A DNA stretch of 64,000 nt from JALORV01 sp963724365 (lineage in GTDB: Bacteria > Pseudomonadota > Gammaproteobacteria > Burkholderiales > Burkholderiaceae_F), in contig CAVRUR010000007.1 in assembly GCA_963724365.1 (NCBI GenBank), positions 1 to 64,000 of the forward strand. Direction: 5' to 3'. Shown here in pieces: positions 7,984 to 17,675 of this stretch. A program made the position numbers and the translations under genes. The notes under the pieces were generated by a model. It was not told where the DNA came from. It did no database searches and saw nothing but the letters and a program-made list of their open reading frames with translations. How positions within the stretch are numbered: the first letter of the stretch is position 1; every line of letters begins with the position of its first letter.

Positions 7984-9186
7984 TCATTTCCCCAAGAGTT
8001 CGGCCAGGGGGTGCAACGGTTCAACATGCTGCGACACGACTTTGACGATGACGATGATTGGGATGCTTAGCAGCATGCCCCAGATGCCCCACAGCCAGCC
8101 CCAGAACAGGAGGGAAACGAACACGGCTGCTGAGTTCATGTGGGCAATTCGTCCGGTCATCCAGGTGGTGACAAATGTTCCGACGAAAGTGGCGACCGCC
8201 AACACCGTGCCGCCCGTCACAAACGCCATGGCAAACGAGTCGAACTGCATGAAAGCGGCCATAGAAGTAGCCACGGCGGCAATCGCGGGACCAAGATAGG
8301 GAACGATGTGGAAGATGCCGGCCGCCACGGCCCAGGCTCCGGCATTCTCGAGTCCAATGAGGCTGAACGCGATCCAGCTGAGAACGACGACAAGCAGGTT
8401 TGTCGCCAAAAGCATCAACATGTACTTCTGGATTGAACCATTGATGTCGTCGAGGATGTGGACCGTGATCTTCCGATTCGAAAGCGACGGCCCTGTGATC
8501 CGCACAAGCTTCCGCTTGAAGGTATCGCCACCGAGCAGCAGGAAGAACACCAGGAAGACGACCAGCGTCGCCTGTCCAATGGCTCCGACCGCGCCCATCG
8601 AGCTGGCCCAGAGGTAGTCGCTCAGCCTGAATTTGGGCGAGTCCATGATGACGTGAGTGGCGGGCTGGCGCGGAGCCACGGCGCCACCGACGGCATGAGT
8701 CGTCGCGGTCTCAACCTCGGTCGCAGCTTTTTGTATTTTCTGCAGGGTGTCGTTCTGACTTTTGCGAACACGAGACAGCGCAGTCGAGAACTTGGACGCT
8801 GCTTCGGGCAATTGCTCGATGATGGTCTGCATCTGACCGCGCAGCGAGTAGACGCAGAGAACCATTGCAGCGGTCACGCCTGCCATGACGACGACAGTCC
8901 CGGCAGCGCGCGGGATCCTGACCCCTTCAAGCCAGGCGACGACAGGGTTCAGCGTGTAGGCGATGACGATGCCCAGCAGGAGCGGCACCAGAAAGGCTTG
9001 CGCCCACGACAAGGCAAACACCGTTGCGAGTGTCGCCAGTATCCCAAGGGCCAGGCCGCGCGCCTCCACCGGCAAGCGCGTTGCCGGCAGAGTCACGTGA
9101 GACTCGGCGACTTCGTGGCCGACGTGCTCCACTGAAATTGGCGGCTCAGCGCTGGCGATATGGGCGGGGGCGACAGCATTAGGCAT
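7984..9186 (-). CDS. AI-2E family transporter (PerM/TqsA superfamily)
   Basis: 400 residues, complete. N-terminal cytoplasmic stretch of about 45 residues, paired membrane segments at about 47-95 (FLVPLLLGIVIAYTLNPVV), a periplasmic or cytoplasmic helical loop (about 110-190), then a C-terminal bundle with the family core (LLVVVLSWIAFSLIGLENAG, GIFHIVPYLGPAIAAV, SIPIIVIVKVVSQHVEPLHP). Members export diverse small molecules or act as Na+/H+ exchangers; substrate cannot be inferred here. It lies alone between divergent neighbours. Confidence 0.85.
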   Translation of the reverse strand: MPNAVAPAHIASAEPPISVEHVGHEVAESHVTLPATRLPVEARGLALGILATLATVFALSWAQAFLVPLLLGIVIAYTLNPVVAWLEGVRIPRAAGTVVVMAGVTAAMVLCVYSLRGQMQTIIEQLPEAASKFSTALSRVRKSQNDTLQKIQKAATEVETATTHAVGGAVAPRQPATHVIMDSPKFRLSDYLWASSMGAVGAIGQATLVVFLVFFLLLGGDTFKRKLVRITGPSLSNRKITVHILDDINGSIQKYMLMLLATNLLVVVLSWIAFSLIGLENAGAWAVAAGIFHIVPYLGPAIAAVATSMAAFMQFDSFAMAFVTGGTVLAVATFVGTFVTTWMTGRIAHMNSAAVFVSLLFWGWLWGIWGMLLSIPIIVIVKVVSQHVEPLHPLAELLGK

Positions 9187-9388
9187 GGTGCGTCGTCAAA
9201 CGACTTTTGACTTGGTGGCTATCAGAGCGCGCCTGCGGCGCGTTGGCGATATCCGATAGGTAGGATTTCGTTGGGAAGATGTTCGACTACTTGAAGGCGA
9301 CACCCGTCCTGCAACGTTGTAGCTGTGCTTCGTTGAAGATGCAGGGCGCTGCGACCACGAGGTCTCACGTTTTGTGCTCGCCGCCTTG

Positions 9389-10189
9389 CTATCCACCCTT
9401 GCCGCCGCCCTTGTCCTGCCCCTGGCTGGACTGTGAAGCAGACCCCTTGCCCTGGGATCCTTTGTCCTGGCCGGTTGGTTTCGGTGGCTGCTGGTCGGGA
9501 CCGCGCGCCCCTTGCTGCTGTGCCTGCTCCTGGCGCTGAGCGTTCGGTCCGCCCTGCTGCGCATTCGACGGAGCGCCCTGCGTCCGCTGCATTTGATAGT
9601 GCTGCTGTACTACCGGGTCATGCGGCCGGTACTTGTACTTCTGTCCTTGAAGGACGGGCTGCTGCTCCGGGGGCGGATATCGATTTCCGGAGTACGGCTT
9701 CTGATATGTGGGCAGCGGCGCACGAGGGGGTGCTGACCGACGATCCCAGTGGTCCCAATCGCCCCGACGCTGCTTCCATTCCTTGCCCCAGTGATCATCC
9801 CAGCGGGGGGGCGCATCTGCCTTCCATCCATGGAAGTAAGGAGGCGGTCGGCGGTAGTAGCGAACCGGGACACGCAATACGTAAAGCGGAACGATTTCCG
9901 GGGCGACGTGGCCCCACGGTCCGTTGTACCAGGAGCTCGCGTACCAGTTGTCCGACTGATAGACCCAGTACATGCCGTCGTAGAAGAAGTAGTTGGATTC
10001 CACTCGCGGCGCGTAGTAGACGGGGTATCCCGGCACTGGAACGAGTTGCGGGTAAACGGGCAGGTTGATCCCGATGGAGACGCCTGGCAGTCCGATGCCG
10101 ACGCTCACCTGGGCCGTCGCCGCGGTGATTGAGCCGATCGCCAAACCCAACACCATCAATCCATTACGTAGTACGTGTTTCATAGTCAT
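9389..10189 (-). CDS. secreted protein with Tyr/Trp-rich core and Gln/Pro/Gly-rich tail
   Basis: 266 residues, or 264 from the alternative ATG at 10183. A signal peptide (MVLGLAIGSITAATAQ) is followed by a Pro/Tyr-rich conserved region (YYAPRVESNYFFYDGMYWVY, YASSWYNGPWGHVAPEIVPL, LRVPVRYYR) and a low-complexity C-terminus rich in Gln, Pro, Gly and Lys. I recognise the core as a recurrent exported hypothetical protein in betaproteobacteria, without known function. The tail is compatible with surface or matrix exposure (inference). Confidence 0.75.
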   Translation of the reverse strand: MTMKHVLRNGLMVLGLAIGSITAATAQVSVGIGLPGVSIGINLPVYPQLVPVPGYPVYYAPRVESNYFFYDGMYWVYQSDNWYASSWYNGPWGHVAPEIVPLYVLRVPVRYYRRPPPYFHGWKADAPPRWDDHWGKEWKQRRGDWDHWDRRSAPPRAPLPTYQKPYSGNRYPPPEQQPVLQGQKYKYRPHDPVVQQHYQMQRTQGAPSNAQQGGPNAQRQEQAQQQGARGPDQQPPKPTGQDKGSQGKGSASQSSQGQDKGGGKGG

Positions 10190-10308
10190 GCTCTCGGTTG
10201 GATCGCCGGTATCAGGACATCCCTGGCAAGAGCGATATGCAAGCGGTGAGGAAGACTGCCAGGAACCGCCTTCTAAGAGCGCGATCGGTGACTGAGTTCA
10301 TAGGCTAG

Positions 10309-10572
10309 CCGCGGGGCGCTCCGTCGTCGGTGCGACAGCGCACACACCGGTGGTTCGGCATACGCGGCATCGGGTCGGTCTTCTACCTCTTGCTTGCGCT
10401 GCGCCATGGTGTCGACGGAAACATCGCCGATACCCTTGTGTCACTGACGCTCTGGACGGTCGCCGCCTCGATCATTGCCCACGGCCCGACCGCCCAGCAG
10501 CTGATGCAGCGTTACCTCGTGTGGCGAAGGCAGGCATCGAATCGAACGGCGTTTCGAAATCCACGAACCTGA
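10309..10572 (+). pseudogene. C-terminal remnant of a CPA1-type Na+/H+ antiporter
   Basis: The frame reads RWFGIRGIGSVFYLLLALRH, then TLVSLTLWTVAASIIAHGPT and QQLMQRYLVWRR. WFGIRGIGS is the signature of the last membrane segments of NhaP/CPA1 cation:proton antiporters, which are normally over 400 residues. Only about 80 residues remain, a stop (TAG 10306) lies just upstream in frame, and no antiporter N-terminus is found before it. A GTG at 10330 could in principle be used, but a functional transporter is not possible. Interpreted as a 5'-truncated remnant. Confidence 0.6.
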
Positions 10573-10615
10573 ATGCCGTTCGGCGGACGTTTGCTGCGGT
10601 GGATCGAACCGGACA

Positions 10616-10822
10616 TCAGATCGTTGCCACCTTGCGTTGCTTGGCACGAAAAGTTCGCGGCTTCGCGCTCGGCGTGGTGCGTTCTTTAGCCACAGCAGCC
10701 GGGGCGACGGTCATAACCGCCGCATCGTCGGACGCAAGAACGTTTCCGCCTTCGGCGACCAGATTGCTCACGGCCGGGGGGAGAACCTTTGGTGCGCGTT
10801 TGCGCGAAGTAGTTTTCATCGT
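10616..10822 (-). CDS. small basic hypothetical protein
   Basis: 68 residues from the ATG at 10822, which has a GCGAGG site upstream on the minus strand. Sequence begins MKTTSRKRAPKVLPPAVSNL, has an Ala/Val-rich centre and ends RTFRAKQRKVATI; overall basic, with no membrane segment. No family recognised. It is divergent from the Crp/Fnr-like gene 250 nt away and could share its regulatory region. Small proteins with MKTTSRK-type starts recur in Burkholderiales, but I cannot assign a role. Confidence 0.5.
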   Translation of the reverse strand, partial: TMKTTSRKRAPKVLPPAVSNLVAEGGNVLASDDAAVMTVAPAAVAKERTTPSAKPRTFRAKQRKVATI

Positions 10823-11069
10823 TGCCTCGCTGTCCTGCTGAAGTGCCCGCGCGCTAGGCGCGGAAAGTGTGATGCCAAGAATGTCTCGCCGTCGGCAGGG
10901 GAAAAATGGACACGGCTGCGCGACGGCATTCATGCATGCTGCGCGCAGCAGCGCTTGGACGTCCGTGCGGTGGCGCACCAAGCGGGTAAACTGTCACTTG
11001 TACACGGCGACTGTGCCGACGATCCCACAAGGGCCCAGTCCCGCCGGCCGACCCTTTGAGGAGAGGCGC

Positions 11070-11789
11070 TTGGTACAGTCTGCTGACCCTCGTCAAAACC
11101 GACTACTCGCGGCTTTGCCTGACGCCGAGTGGGCACGCTGGCAACCCCACCTTGAGTTGGTCAACATGCCGCTCGGCAAGGTGCTGTACGAGTCCGGCGG
11201 CAAGCTGGGTCACGTGTACTTCCCGACGACGGCGATCGTGTCGCTGCTCTACGTCATGGAAGACGGAGCGTCGGCCGAGATCGCGGTGGTCGGACATGAC
11301 GGTGTCGTCGGCGTATCGCTCTTCATGGGGGGCGAGTCGACGACGAGCCGCGCGGTCGTGCAGAGTGCCGGCCATGGGTATCGATTGAAGTCCAGCCTGA
11401 TGATGCAGGAGTTCAACCGGGGAGGGCCGGCCCTGCACCTGCTGCTGCGCTACACACAGGCCCTCATTACTCAGATGGCGCAGACGGCAGTGTGCAACCG
11501 CCACCACTCGCTGGATCAGCAACTGTGCCGCTGGCTCTTGCTGAGCCTCGATCGCCTGCATTCCGCCGAACTTGTGATGACCCAGGAGCTGATTGCCAAC
11601 ATGCTGGGTGTTCGCCGCGAAGGCGTAACCGAGGCGGCGGGCAACTTGCAGAAGGATGGTCTCATCCGTTATCGACGTGGACGCATCGCGGTGCTCGACC
11701 GCGCGGGCCTCGAGCAGCGCACGTGCGAGTGCTATGCCGTCGTCAAGACGGAATACGAGCGGCTGCTGCCCGCGACGATGGCAACCTGA
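11070..11789 (+). CDS. Crp/Fnr-family transcriptional regulator, TTG start
   Basis: 239 residues. The start is placed at TTG 11070 because a strong GAGGAGAG site lies at 11058-11065 and homologous sequence begins there (LVQSADPRQNRLLAALPDAE); the longer open frame upstream looks non-coding. Beta-roll sensor with HVYFPTTAIVSLLYVMEDGA and VGHDGVVGVSLFMGG, then helix-turn-helix ELIANMLGVRREGVTEAAGN. It is a paralogue of the regulator at 4701-5414 and likewise lacks both a Fnr Cys cluster and the classical cAMP-binding Arg-Ser pair. The C-terminus carries a conserved C-E-C-Y motif. Confidence 0.85.
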   Translation: MVQSADPRQNRLLAALPDAEWARWQPHLELVNMPLGKVLYESGGKLGHVYFPTTAIVSLLYVMEDGASAEIAVVGHDGVVGVSLFMGGESTTSRAVVQSAGHGYRLKSSLMMQEFNRGGPALHLLLRYTQALITQMAQTAVCNRHHSLDQQLCRWLLLSLDRLHSAELVMTQELIANMLGVRREGVTEAAGNLQKDGLIRYRRGRIAVLDRAGLEQRTCECYAVVKTEYERLLPATMAT

Positions 11790-11839
11790 CGACGCTCGCT
11801 ATCGACGACGAAGTCGGTTGCCTGAGTTCACGAGTTGCA

Positions 11840-14800
11840 CTACGGGATGGTGGCCGTGACGTCGACTGATGACTCGGCCTCCCGCGGCGCGATCTTGGTG
11901 GACGCACTCGGAGACCGGCTGGCCATGAACTCCGCCAGAGCGCGCGCCGTGGGCGTCGACTTTGCCGTCAGCGCTTCGGGCGGGCACTGCGCCACGATCA
12001 AGCCGCCGCCGGCACCCCCTTCGGGGCCAAGGTCCATGATCCAGTCGGCCTCGGCAATGACATCGAGGTTGTGCTCGATGACGACCACCGTGTTGCCGGC
12101 ATCGACGAGCCGGTGCAGCACATGGATCAGCTTCTCGACGTCCGCCATGTGCAGGCCCACGGTCGGTTCGTCGAGCACATACAGGGTCTTCGGCGGAATC
12201 TGGCCGCGCCGCGTGACGTCGTCGCGCACCTTCGACAGTTCGGTGACGAGCTTGATGCGCTGGGCTTCGCCGCCGGACAGCGTCGGCGACGGCTGGCCCA
12301 GTGTCAGGTAGCCGAGTCCGACGTCCTGCAGCAGCTTCAGCGGATGTGCGATCGAGCGATGCTGTTCGAAGAAAGCGGCGGCATCGTCGATGTCCATCCG
12401 CAGCACGTCGCCGATGGAGCGTTCGCGCCAGCGAACCGCGAGTGTTTCCTCGTTGAAGCGCGCGCCGCCGCAGACGTCGCACAGCACCTTCACGTCCGGC
12501 AGGAAGCTCATCTCGATCGTCCGCACGCCCTGGCCCTCGCAGGCATCGCAACGGCCGCCCGCGGTGTTGAAGGAGAAACGGCTGGCACCGTAGCCACGCG
12601 TGCGTGCTTCCAGCGTCTCCGCGAAGAGCCGCCGAACGGCATCCCAGAATCCGACATACGTGGCCGGGCACGAGCGCGGCGTCTTGCCGATCGGCGTCTG
12701 GTCGACTTCGAGCACGCGGTCGAGCGCCTGCCAGCCTTCGATCACGGCGCAGCCCGACCACTGTTCCTTCGGCTTGCGCTGCCCGACGACGCCCTGCAGG
12801 TTGGCAAGCAGCACGTCACGCGCGAGCGTGGATTTGCCGCTGCCGGACACGCCCGTCACGACCGTCAGGCGACCGAGCGGAAAGCTGGCGTCGACGCGCC
12901 GCAGGTTGTGCATGCGCGCATCGCTCACGGTGAGACGGGGTGTCGCGCGAGTTACCGGGCGGCGGGCGTGCAGCGGATGCGCGAGCGGCATCCTGAGAAA
13001 CGCACCGGTGGCAGATTCCGGGGCCGCCATCAGGTCATCGACGCTGCCCTGGGCGACGACGCGGCCACCGCGTACGCCGGCGGCCGGGCCGATGTCGATC
13101 AGGTGCGCCGCGCGCCGGATCGTGTCCTCGTCATGCTCGACGACCACCAGCGTGTTGCCCTTGGCCTCGAGCTTCTGCAGCGCGTCGAGCAGGATCCGGT
13201 TGTCACGCGGATGCAGGCCGATCGTCGGCTCGTCGAGAATGTAGGCGACGCCCTGCAGGTTGGAACCGAGTTGCGCCGCCAGCCGGATGCGCTGCGCTTC
13301 GCCTCCCGACAGCGTTGGCGCCGCGCGATCGAGCGCCAGGTAGCCGAGTCCGACTTCTTCCAGGAACGACAACCTCGAGCGGATCTCCGCGAGTGCATCG
13401 CGCGCGATCTCCGCCTCGCGGCCGTTCAGAGCGAGCGCGTCGAAGAATGCGCGCGCATCGGCGACCGCCCCGTGGGTGAGCTCGGCGATCGACTGTCCGC
13501 GGAAGCGCACGGCCAGCGCGGTCGGATTGAGGCGCGCACCGTGACACGATTCGCAAGGGGCCGCTTCACCTTCGAACCACGCGTTCCACCAGACTTCTTC
13601 GCCGCTCTGCTCCGCATCGAAGCCACTCAGCTTGAGTCCGGTCCCGAAGCACGACGCGCACCAGCCGTGCTTGCTGTTGTAGGAGAACAGCCGCGGGTCC
13701 GGCTCGGGGAAGCTCGTGCCGCACGACGGGCAGGCGCGCTTGGTCGAAAAACTCTTATGTCCGAGCGTCGGACCCCAGTTGCCGCGCGCGATGGACTCCT
13801 GCAGGGATTGCAGCGGTGCAATGACGGTCACCACACCGTGGCCGTGCTCGAGTGCCGTCGCCAGCGCACCTCGCAACCGGGCTTCGTTGTCCGGCGCGAC
13901 GACCAGGTCGGCCACCGGCAGCTCGATCGTGTGCTCCTTGAATCGTTCGATGCGCGGAAATTTGGCGGTCGGCAGGAACACGCCGTCGACGCGCAGGTGC
14001 GAGTGTCCTCGCGCCGCCGCCCACTTGGCCATGTCGGTGTAGACGCCCTTGCGATTGACGACCAGTGGCGCGAGCACGCCGATGTGCTGTCCCTTCGACT
14101 CGCGCATGACCTGCGCGACGATGGCGTCGAACGACTGCGGCGTCACCGGCACGCCGCAATCCGGACAATGCTGCACGCCGAGCTTCACGTAGATCAGCCG
14201 CAGGAAGTGATAGACCTCGGTGAGCGTCGCCACGGTCGACTTGCGGCCCCCGCGTGAAGTGCGCTGCTCGATCGCGACCGTCGGCGGAATGCCGTAGATC
14301 GCGTCGACGTCGGGACGCCCCGCCGGCTGCACGATCGAGCGTGCATAGGCGTTCAGCGATTCGAGATAGCGGCGCTGGCCTTCGTTGAACAGGATGTCGA
14401 ACGCCAGGGTCGACTTGCCGGACCCCGATACGCCAGTGATCACTGTGAACGTATCACGCGGGATGTCGACATTGATCGACTTGAGATTGTGTTCGCGTGC
14501 ATTGCGCACTTCGATGACGTCGCGCTGGCCGCGACGCCGCTCGCTCATCAGCGTCTGCAGCGGCCGGCCGACGGCGTAATTAGAGCGAGGCTCATTCACG
14601 CGCGTGGCGTGGCGAAGCAGCGCCTCGCGGTAGGCTTTCAGTTCACGACCGGTGTGCGAGCGGTGTTCTGCAATCAGTGCATCCGGCGGACCGGCCGCCA
14701 CAACTTCTCCGCCGGCGTCGCCGCCCTCCGGCCCGAGGTCGATCAGCCAGTCGGCGGCCGAGATCACGTCGAGATTGTGTTCGATGACGACCAGTGAGTG

Positions 14801-17635
14801 GCCGGCGGCCAGCAGCTTGCGCAAGGCCCGCATCAGCTTGGCGACATCGTCGAAGTGCAGGCCGGTGGTCGGCTCGTCGAACATGAAGAGCGTCCCGCGG
14901 GTCGGCGGCTTGCCGCGTGCGGCCTCGGCGAGGAATCCCGCGAGCTTCAGCCGCTGCGCCTCGCCGCCGGACAGCGTCGGCACCGGCTGGCCGAGCTTCA
15001 CGTACTCGAGCCCGACGTCGACAAGCGGCGTAAGCACACGCGTGACTTCCGCGTCGTCACGGAAAAACGCCAGCGCCTCGCTGACCGTCATGGCGAGCAC
15101 GTCGGCGATGCTCGCGCTTCGCCCGCCTCTGGCCACCGTCACTTCGAGCGTTTCGGGTCGGAAGCGTTTGCCGTCGCAGTCGGCACAGCGCAGGTACACG
15201 TCAGAAAGGAATTGCATTTCGACATGTTCGAAGCCGTTGCCGCCGCAGGTGGGACAGCGCCCGTCGCCCGAGTTGAACGAGAACGTGCCGGCGGTGTAGT
15301 TGCGCTCTTTCGCCAGGCGCGACCTCGCGAAGATGGCGCGGATGGCATCAAAGGCGCCGACGTAGCTGGCCGGGTTCGAGCGCGTCGTCTTGCCGATCGG
15401 CGACTGGTCGACGAAGGCGACGTCGTCGAGCCAGTCGTCGCCGAGCAGCCGGTCGTGTGCGCCCGGTGTTTCTGTGCTCTTGCCCTTGGCCTTCGCCAGC
15501 GCCGGATACAGCACGTCCTGGATCAGCGTCGACTTGCCGCTGCCCGACACGCCGGTCACGCACACGAGCCGCTTCAGCGGAATCTCGACATCGATCGACT
15601 TAAGATTGTGCTCACGTGCGCCTTGCAGGATCAGGCGCGGCGCATTCGAGGGCACGAGCATCGGTGCCGTCGCATCGACCGACTGCCGCCCGCCGAGATA
15701 GCGCCCGGTCAGCGTTTCCGCATGAGTCAATTCGTCGGGTGTGCCGTTAAAGACGATGCGGCCGCCGCGTTCTCCCGGCCCGGGCCCCATGTCGATCACG
15801 CGATCGGCTGCAAGCATCACCTGTGGATCGTGCTCGACCACCACCAGTGAATTGCCCGCGCTGCGCAGCCGGTGCATGACTTCGACCACGCGGTGCATGT
15901 CGCGCGGGTGCAGTCCGATCGACGGCTCGTCGAGCACGAACAGCGTGTTGACCAGCGAGGTGCCAAGCGCCGTGGTCAGGTTGATGCGCTGGACCTCGCC
16001 GCCCGACAGCGTGCGGCTTTGCCGGTCCAGCGTCAGATAGCCGACGCCCACATCGACCAGGAAGGCGAGCCGCGCGCGCAGTTCGTCGAGCAGCATCTCG
16101 GTCGCCTCGTCGAGCGGGGGCGGCAGGGTGATCGCATCGAAGAACCCCTTTACGCGCTCGATCGGCAGCAACATCAGGTCGTGAAGTGAGAGACCTGGCA
16201 AGGACGTGAGTTGTTGTTCCGACCACGACGCATGCACCGGCCGAAACCGCGCGTAGCGTCCGTGGGACGGAATCGCCACCTGTGCTTCCGCGTTCGCACC
16301 GACCCGCCAGAGAGTTGCATCCGGCCGCAGCCGGCTGCCCGCGCACACGGGGCAGGGGGTGTACGAGCGATAGCGCGAGAGCAGCACCCGGATGTGCATC
16401 TTGTAGGCCTTGCTCTCGAGCCACTCGAAGAAGCGCTTGATGCCGTACCAGATGCCCGGCCAGCTTTTCTTCCAGCTCTTCCAGCCGGCGCCGCCGTCGA
16501 TGACCCACTTCTTCTGGGCGTCGGTGAGCTCGCGGAACGGCACGTCGAGCGGGATGCCATCCTTCGCCGCGCACTTTTCGAGGTCACGCTGGCTCTCGAT
16601 GAACGACTTGGTCTGGAACGGCTTGATCGCGCCGTCGCGCAGCGTCTTGCGCTCGTCGGGAATTACCAGGCCGTAGTCGACACCGATCACGCGGCCGAAG
16701 CCGCGGCAGGTTTCACAGGCGCCGAGCGGGGAGTTGAACGAGAAGGTCGACGGGTGCGGCGTCTCATAGTGGATGTCACAGTCAGCACAGTGCAGGTCGG
16801 TCGAGAAGCGCCAGGTCGCAGCCGTTGCGCCCGCATCGTCGAGCGCACGGACATCGACGCGCCCTCCGCCCAGCCGCAAGGAACGCTCGACCGCGTCGGC
16901 AATGCGGGAACGCTCCGTCGTTGCGCGCAACCGGTCGGCAATGACATCGAGCACCTTGGCGTCGGCCTGCATGCGCTCGCCGTGGACTTGGGTATAGCCC
17001 TGGGCCTCGAGATGGGCGCGGACTTCGTCCTCGCTGAAATTCTTCGGCACGCGCACCGGGAAAGTGACCAGAAGGCGCGGATTGCCGGCCGCCGCTGCCC
17101 GCTCGGTGATCGTTGCGACGATCGACTCGGCCGCGTCGCGTCGGACCGGCTGCCCACAGCCGCGGCAGTAGAGCCGGGCCGCGCGAGCGAACAGCAGCTT
17201 CAGGTGATCGTTCAGCTCGGTCATCGTGCCGACCGTGCTGCGCGAGGTGCGTACCGGATTGGTCTGGTCGATCGCGATCGCAGGCGGCACGCCCTCGATC
17301 CGGTCCACCGCGGGCCGGTCCATACGGTCGAGGAACTGGCGTGCGTAGGGCGAAAACGTCTCGACGTAGCGCCGTTGCCCCTCGGCATAGAGGGTGTCGA
17401 ATACCAGCGAGCTCTTGCCGGAGCCGGACACGCCGGTGACCACGACCAGCTCACCCGTCGGGATGTCGAGATCGAGATTGGCGAGGTTGTTCTGGCGAGC
17501 GCCGCGAATGCGGATCGCTCGCCGCGTGTCAGCGGACACGGGCTTGGAGTCTTCGGCCATGGGTGGAATGGGCGCGGGCAGGGCAGCGCCGTCGTCGGTT
17601 GATGTTACTCGGGCCTTGCGGCGTGCCGGTTGCAC
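11840..17635 (-). CDS. uvrA: tandem double-length UvrA (excinuclease ABC subunit A)
   Basis: 1931 residues, about twice a normal UvrA (near 940). Two complete UvrA units are fused head to tail: unit 1 about 38-1000, unit 2 about 1040-1910. Each has two ABC ATPase halves; the four Walker A motifs (GVSGSGKS) are near residues 68, 694, 1068 and 1593, each with its own LSGGE signature. Each unit has zinc modules, for example RCPTCGG...RCADCDG in unit 1 and RCDACEG...LCDVCGG in unit 2. The units differ in sequence, so the duplication is old. The start is GTG 17635 or ATG 17560. UvrA finds bulky DNA lesions and loads UvrB; one chain here may replace the normal dimer (inference). Long UvrA homologues occur in other betaproteobacteria as far as I recall. 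A LexA-type box lies upstream. No indel in 5.8 kb. Confidence 0.9.
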   Translation of the reverse strand: MQPARRKARVTSTDDGAALPAPIPPMAEDSKPVSADTRRAIRIRGARQNNLANLDLDIPTGELVVVTGVSGSGKSSLVFDTLYAEGQRRYVETFSPYARQFLDRMDRPAVDRIEGVPPAIAIDQTNPVRTSRSTVGTMTELNDHLKLLFARAARLYCRGCGQPVRRDAAESIVATITERAAAAGNPRLLVTFPVRVPKNFSEDEVRAHLEAQGYTQVHGERMQADAKVLDVIADRLRATTERSRIADAVERSLRLGGGRVDVRALDDAGATAATWRFSTDLHCADCDIHYETPHPSTFSFNSPLGACETCRGFGRVIGVDYGLVIPDERKTLRDGAIKPFQTKSFIESQRDLEKCAAKDGIPLDVPFRELTDAQKKWVIDGGAGWKSWKKSWPGIWYGIKRFFEWLESKAYKMHIRVLLSRYRSYTPCPVCAGSRLRPDATLWRVGANAEAQVAIPSHGRYARFRPVHASWSEQQLTSLPGLSLHDLMLLPIERVKGFFDAITLPPPLDEATEMLLDELRARLAFLVDVGVGYLTLDRQSRTLSGGEVQRINLTTALGTSLVNTLFVLDEPSIGLHPRDMHRVVEVMHRLRSAGNSLVVVEHDPQVMLAADRVIDMGPGPGERGGRIVFNGTPDELTHAETLTGRYLGGRQSVDATAPMLVPSNAPRLILQGAREHNLKSIDVEIPLKRLVCVTGVSGSGKSTLIQDVLYPALAKAKGKSTETPGAHDRLLGDDWLDDVAFVDQSPIGKTTRSNPASYVGAFDAIRAIFARSRLAKERNYTAGTFSFNSGDGRCPTCGGNGFEHVEMQFLSDVYLRCADCDGKRFRPETLEVTVARGGRSASIADVLAMTVSEALAFFRDDAEVTRVLTPLVDVGLEYVKLGQPVPTLSGGEAQRLKLAGFLAEAARGKPPTRGTLFMFDEPTTGLHFDDVAKLMRALRKLLAAGHSLVVIEHNLDVISAADWLIDLGPEGGDAGGEVVAAGPPDALIAEHRSHTGRELKAYREALLRHATRVNEPRSNYAVGRPLQTLMSERRRGQRDVIEVRNAREHNLKSINVDIPRDTFTVITGVSGSGKSTLAFDILFNEGQRRYLESLNAYARSIVQPAGRPDVDAIYGIPPTVAIEQRTSRGGRKSTVATLTEVYHFLRLIYVKLGVQHCPDCGVPVTPQSFDAIVAQVMRESKGQHIGVLAPLVVNRKGVYTDMAKWAAARGHSHLRVDGVFLPTAKFPRIERFKEHTIELPVADLVVAPDNEARLRGALATALEHGHGVVTVIAPLQSLQESIARGNWGPTLGHKSFSTKRACPSCGTSFPEPDPRLFSYNSKHGWCASCFGTGLKLSGFDAEQSGEEVWWNAWFEGEAAPCESCHGARLNPTALAVRFRGQSIAELTHGAVADARAFFDALALNGREAEIARDALAEIRSRLSFLEEVGLGYLALDRAAPTLSGGEAQRIRLAAQLGSNLQGVAYILDEPTIGLHPRDNRILLDALQKLEAKGNTLVVVEHDEDTIRRAAHLIDIGPAAGVRGGRVVAQGSVDDLMAAPESATGAFLRMPLAHPLHARRPVTRATPRLTVSDARMHNLRRVDASFPLGRLTVVTGVSGSGKSTLARDVLLANLQGVVGQRKPKEQWSGCAVIEGWQALDRVLEVDQTPIGKTPRSCPATYVGFWDAVRRLFAETLEARTRGYGASRFSFNTAGGRCDACEGQGVRTIEMSFLPDVKVLCDVCGGARFNEETLAVRWRERSIGDVLRMDIDDAAAFFEQHRSIAHPLKLLQDVGLGYLTLGQPSPTLSGGEAQRIKLVTELSKVRDDVTRRGQIPPKTLYVLDEPTVGLHMADVEKLIHVLHRLVDAGNTVVVIEHNLDVIAEADWIMDLGPEGGAGGGLIVAQCPPEALTAKSTPTARALAEFMASRSPSASTKIAPREAESSVDVTATIP

Positions 17636-17675
17636 CGCGGGTTATTGGGACAGGGTTCAACGGAAGGCAAGGGCA

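Noticed and set aside
12071..14257. A 728-codon plus-strand open frame opposite uvrA
   Set aside because: It is antisense to the highly conserved UvrA sequence, has no ribosome site, and is rich in Arg/His/Ala as expected for a shadow frame in high-GC DNA.
16211..17602. A 463-codon plus-strand open frame opposite the uvrA 5' part
   Set aside because: Antisense shadow of the UvrA N-terminal domains; no recognisable protein motif.
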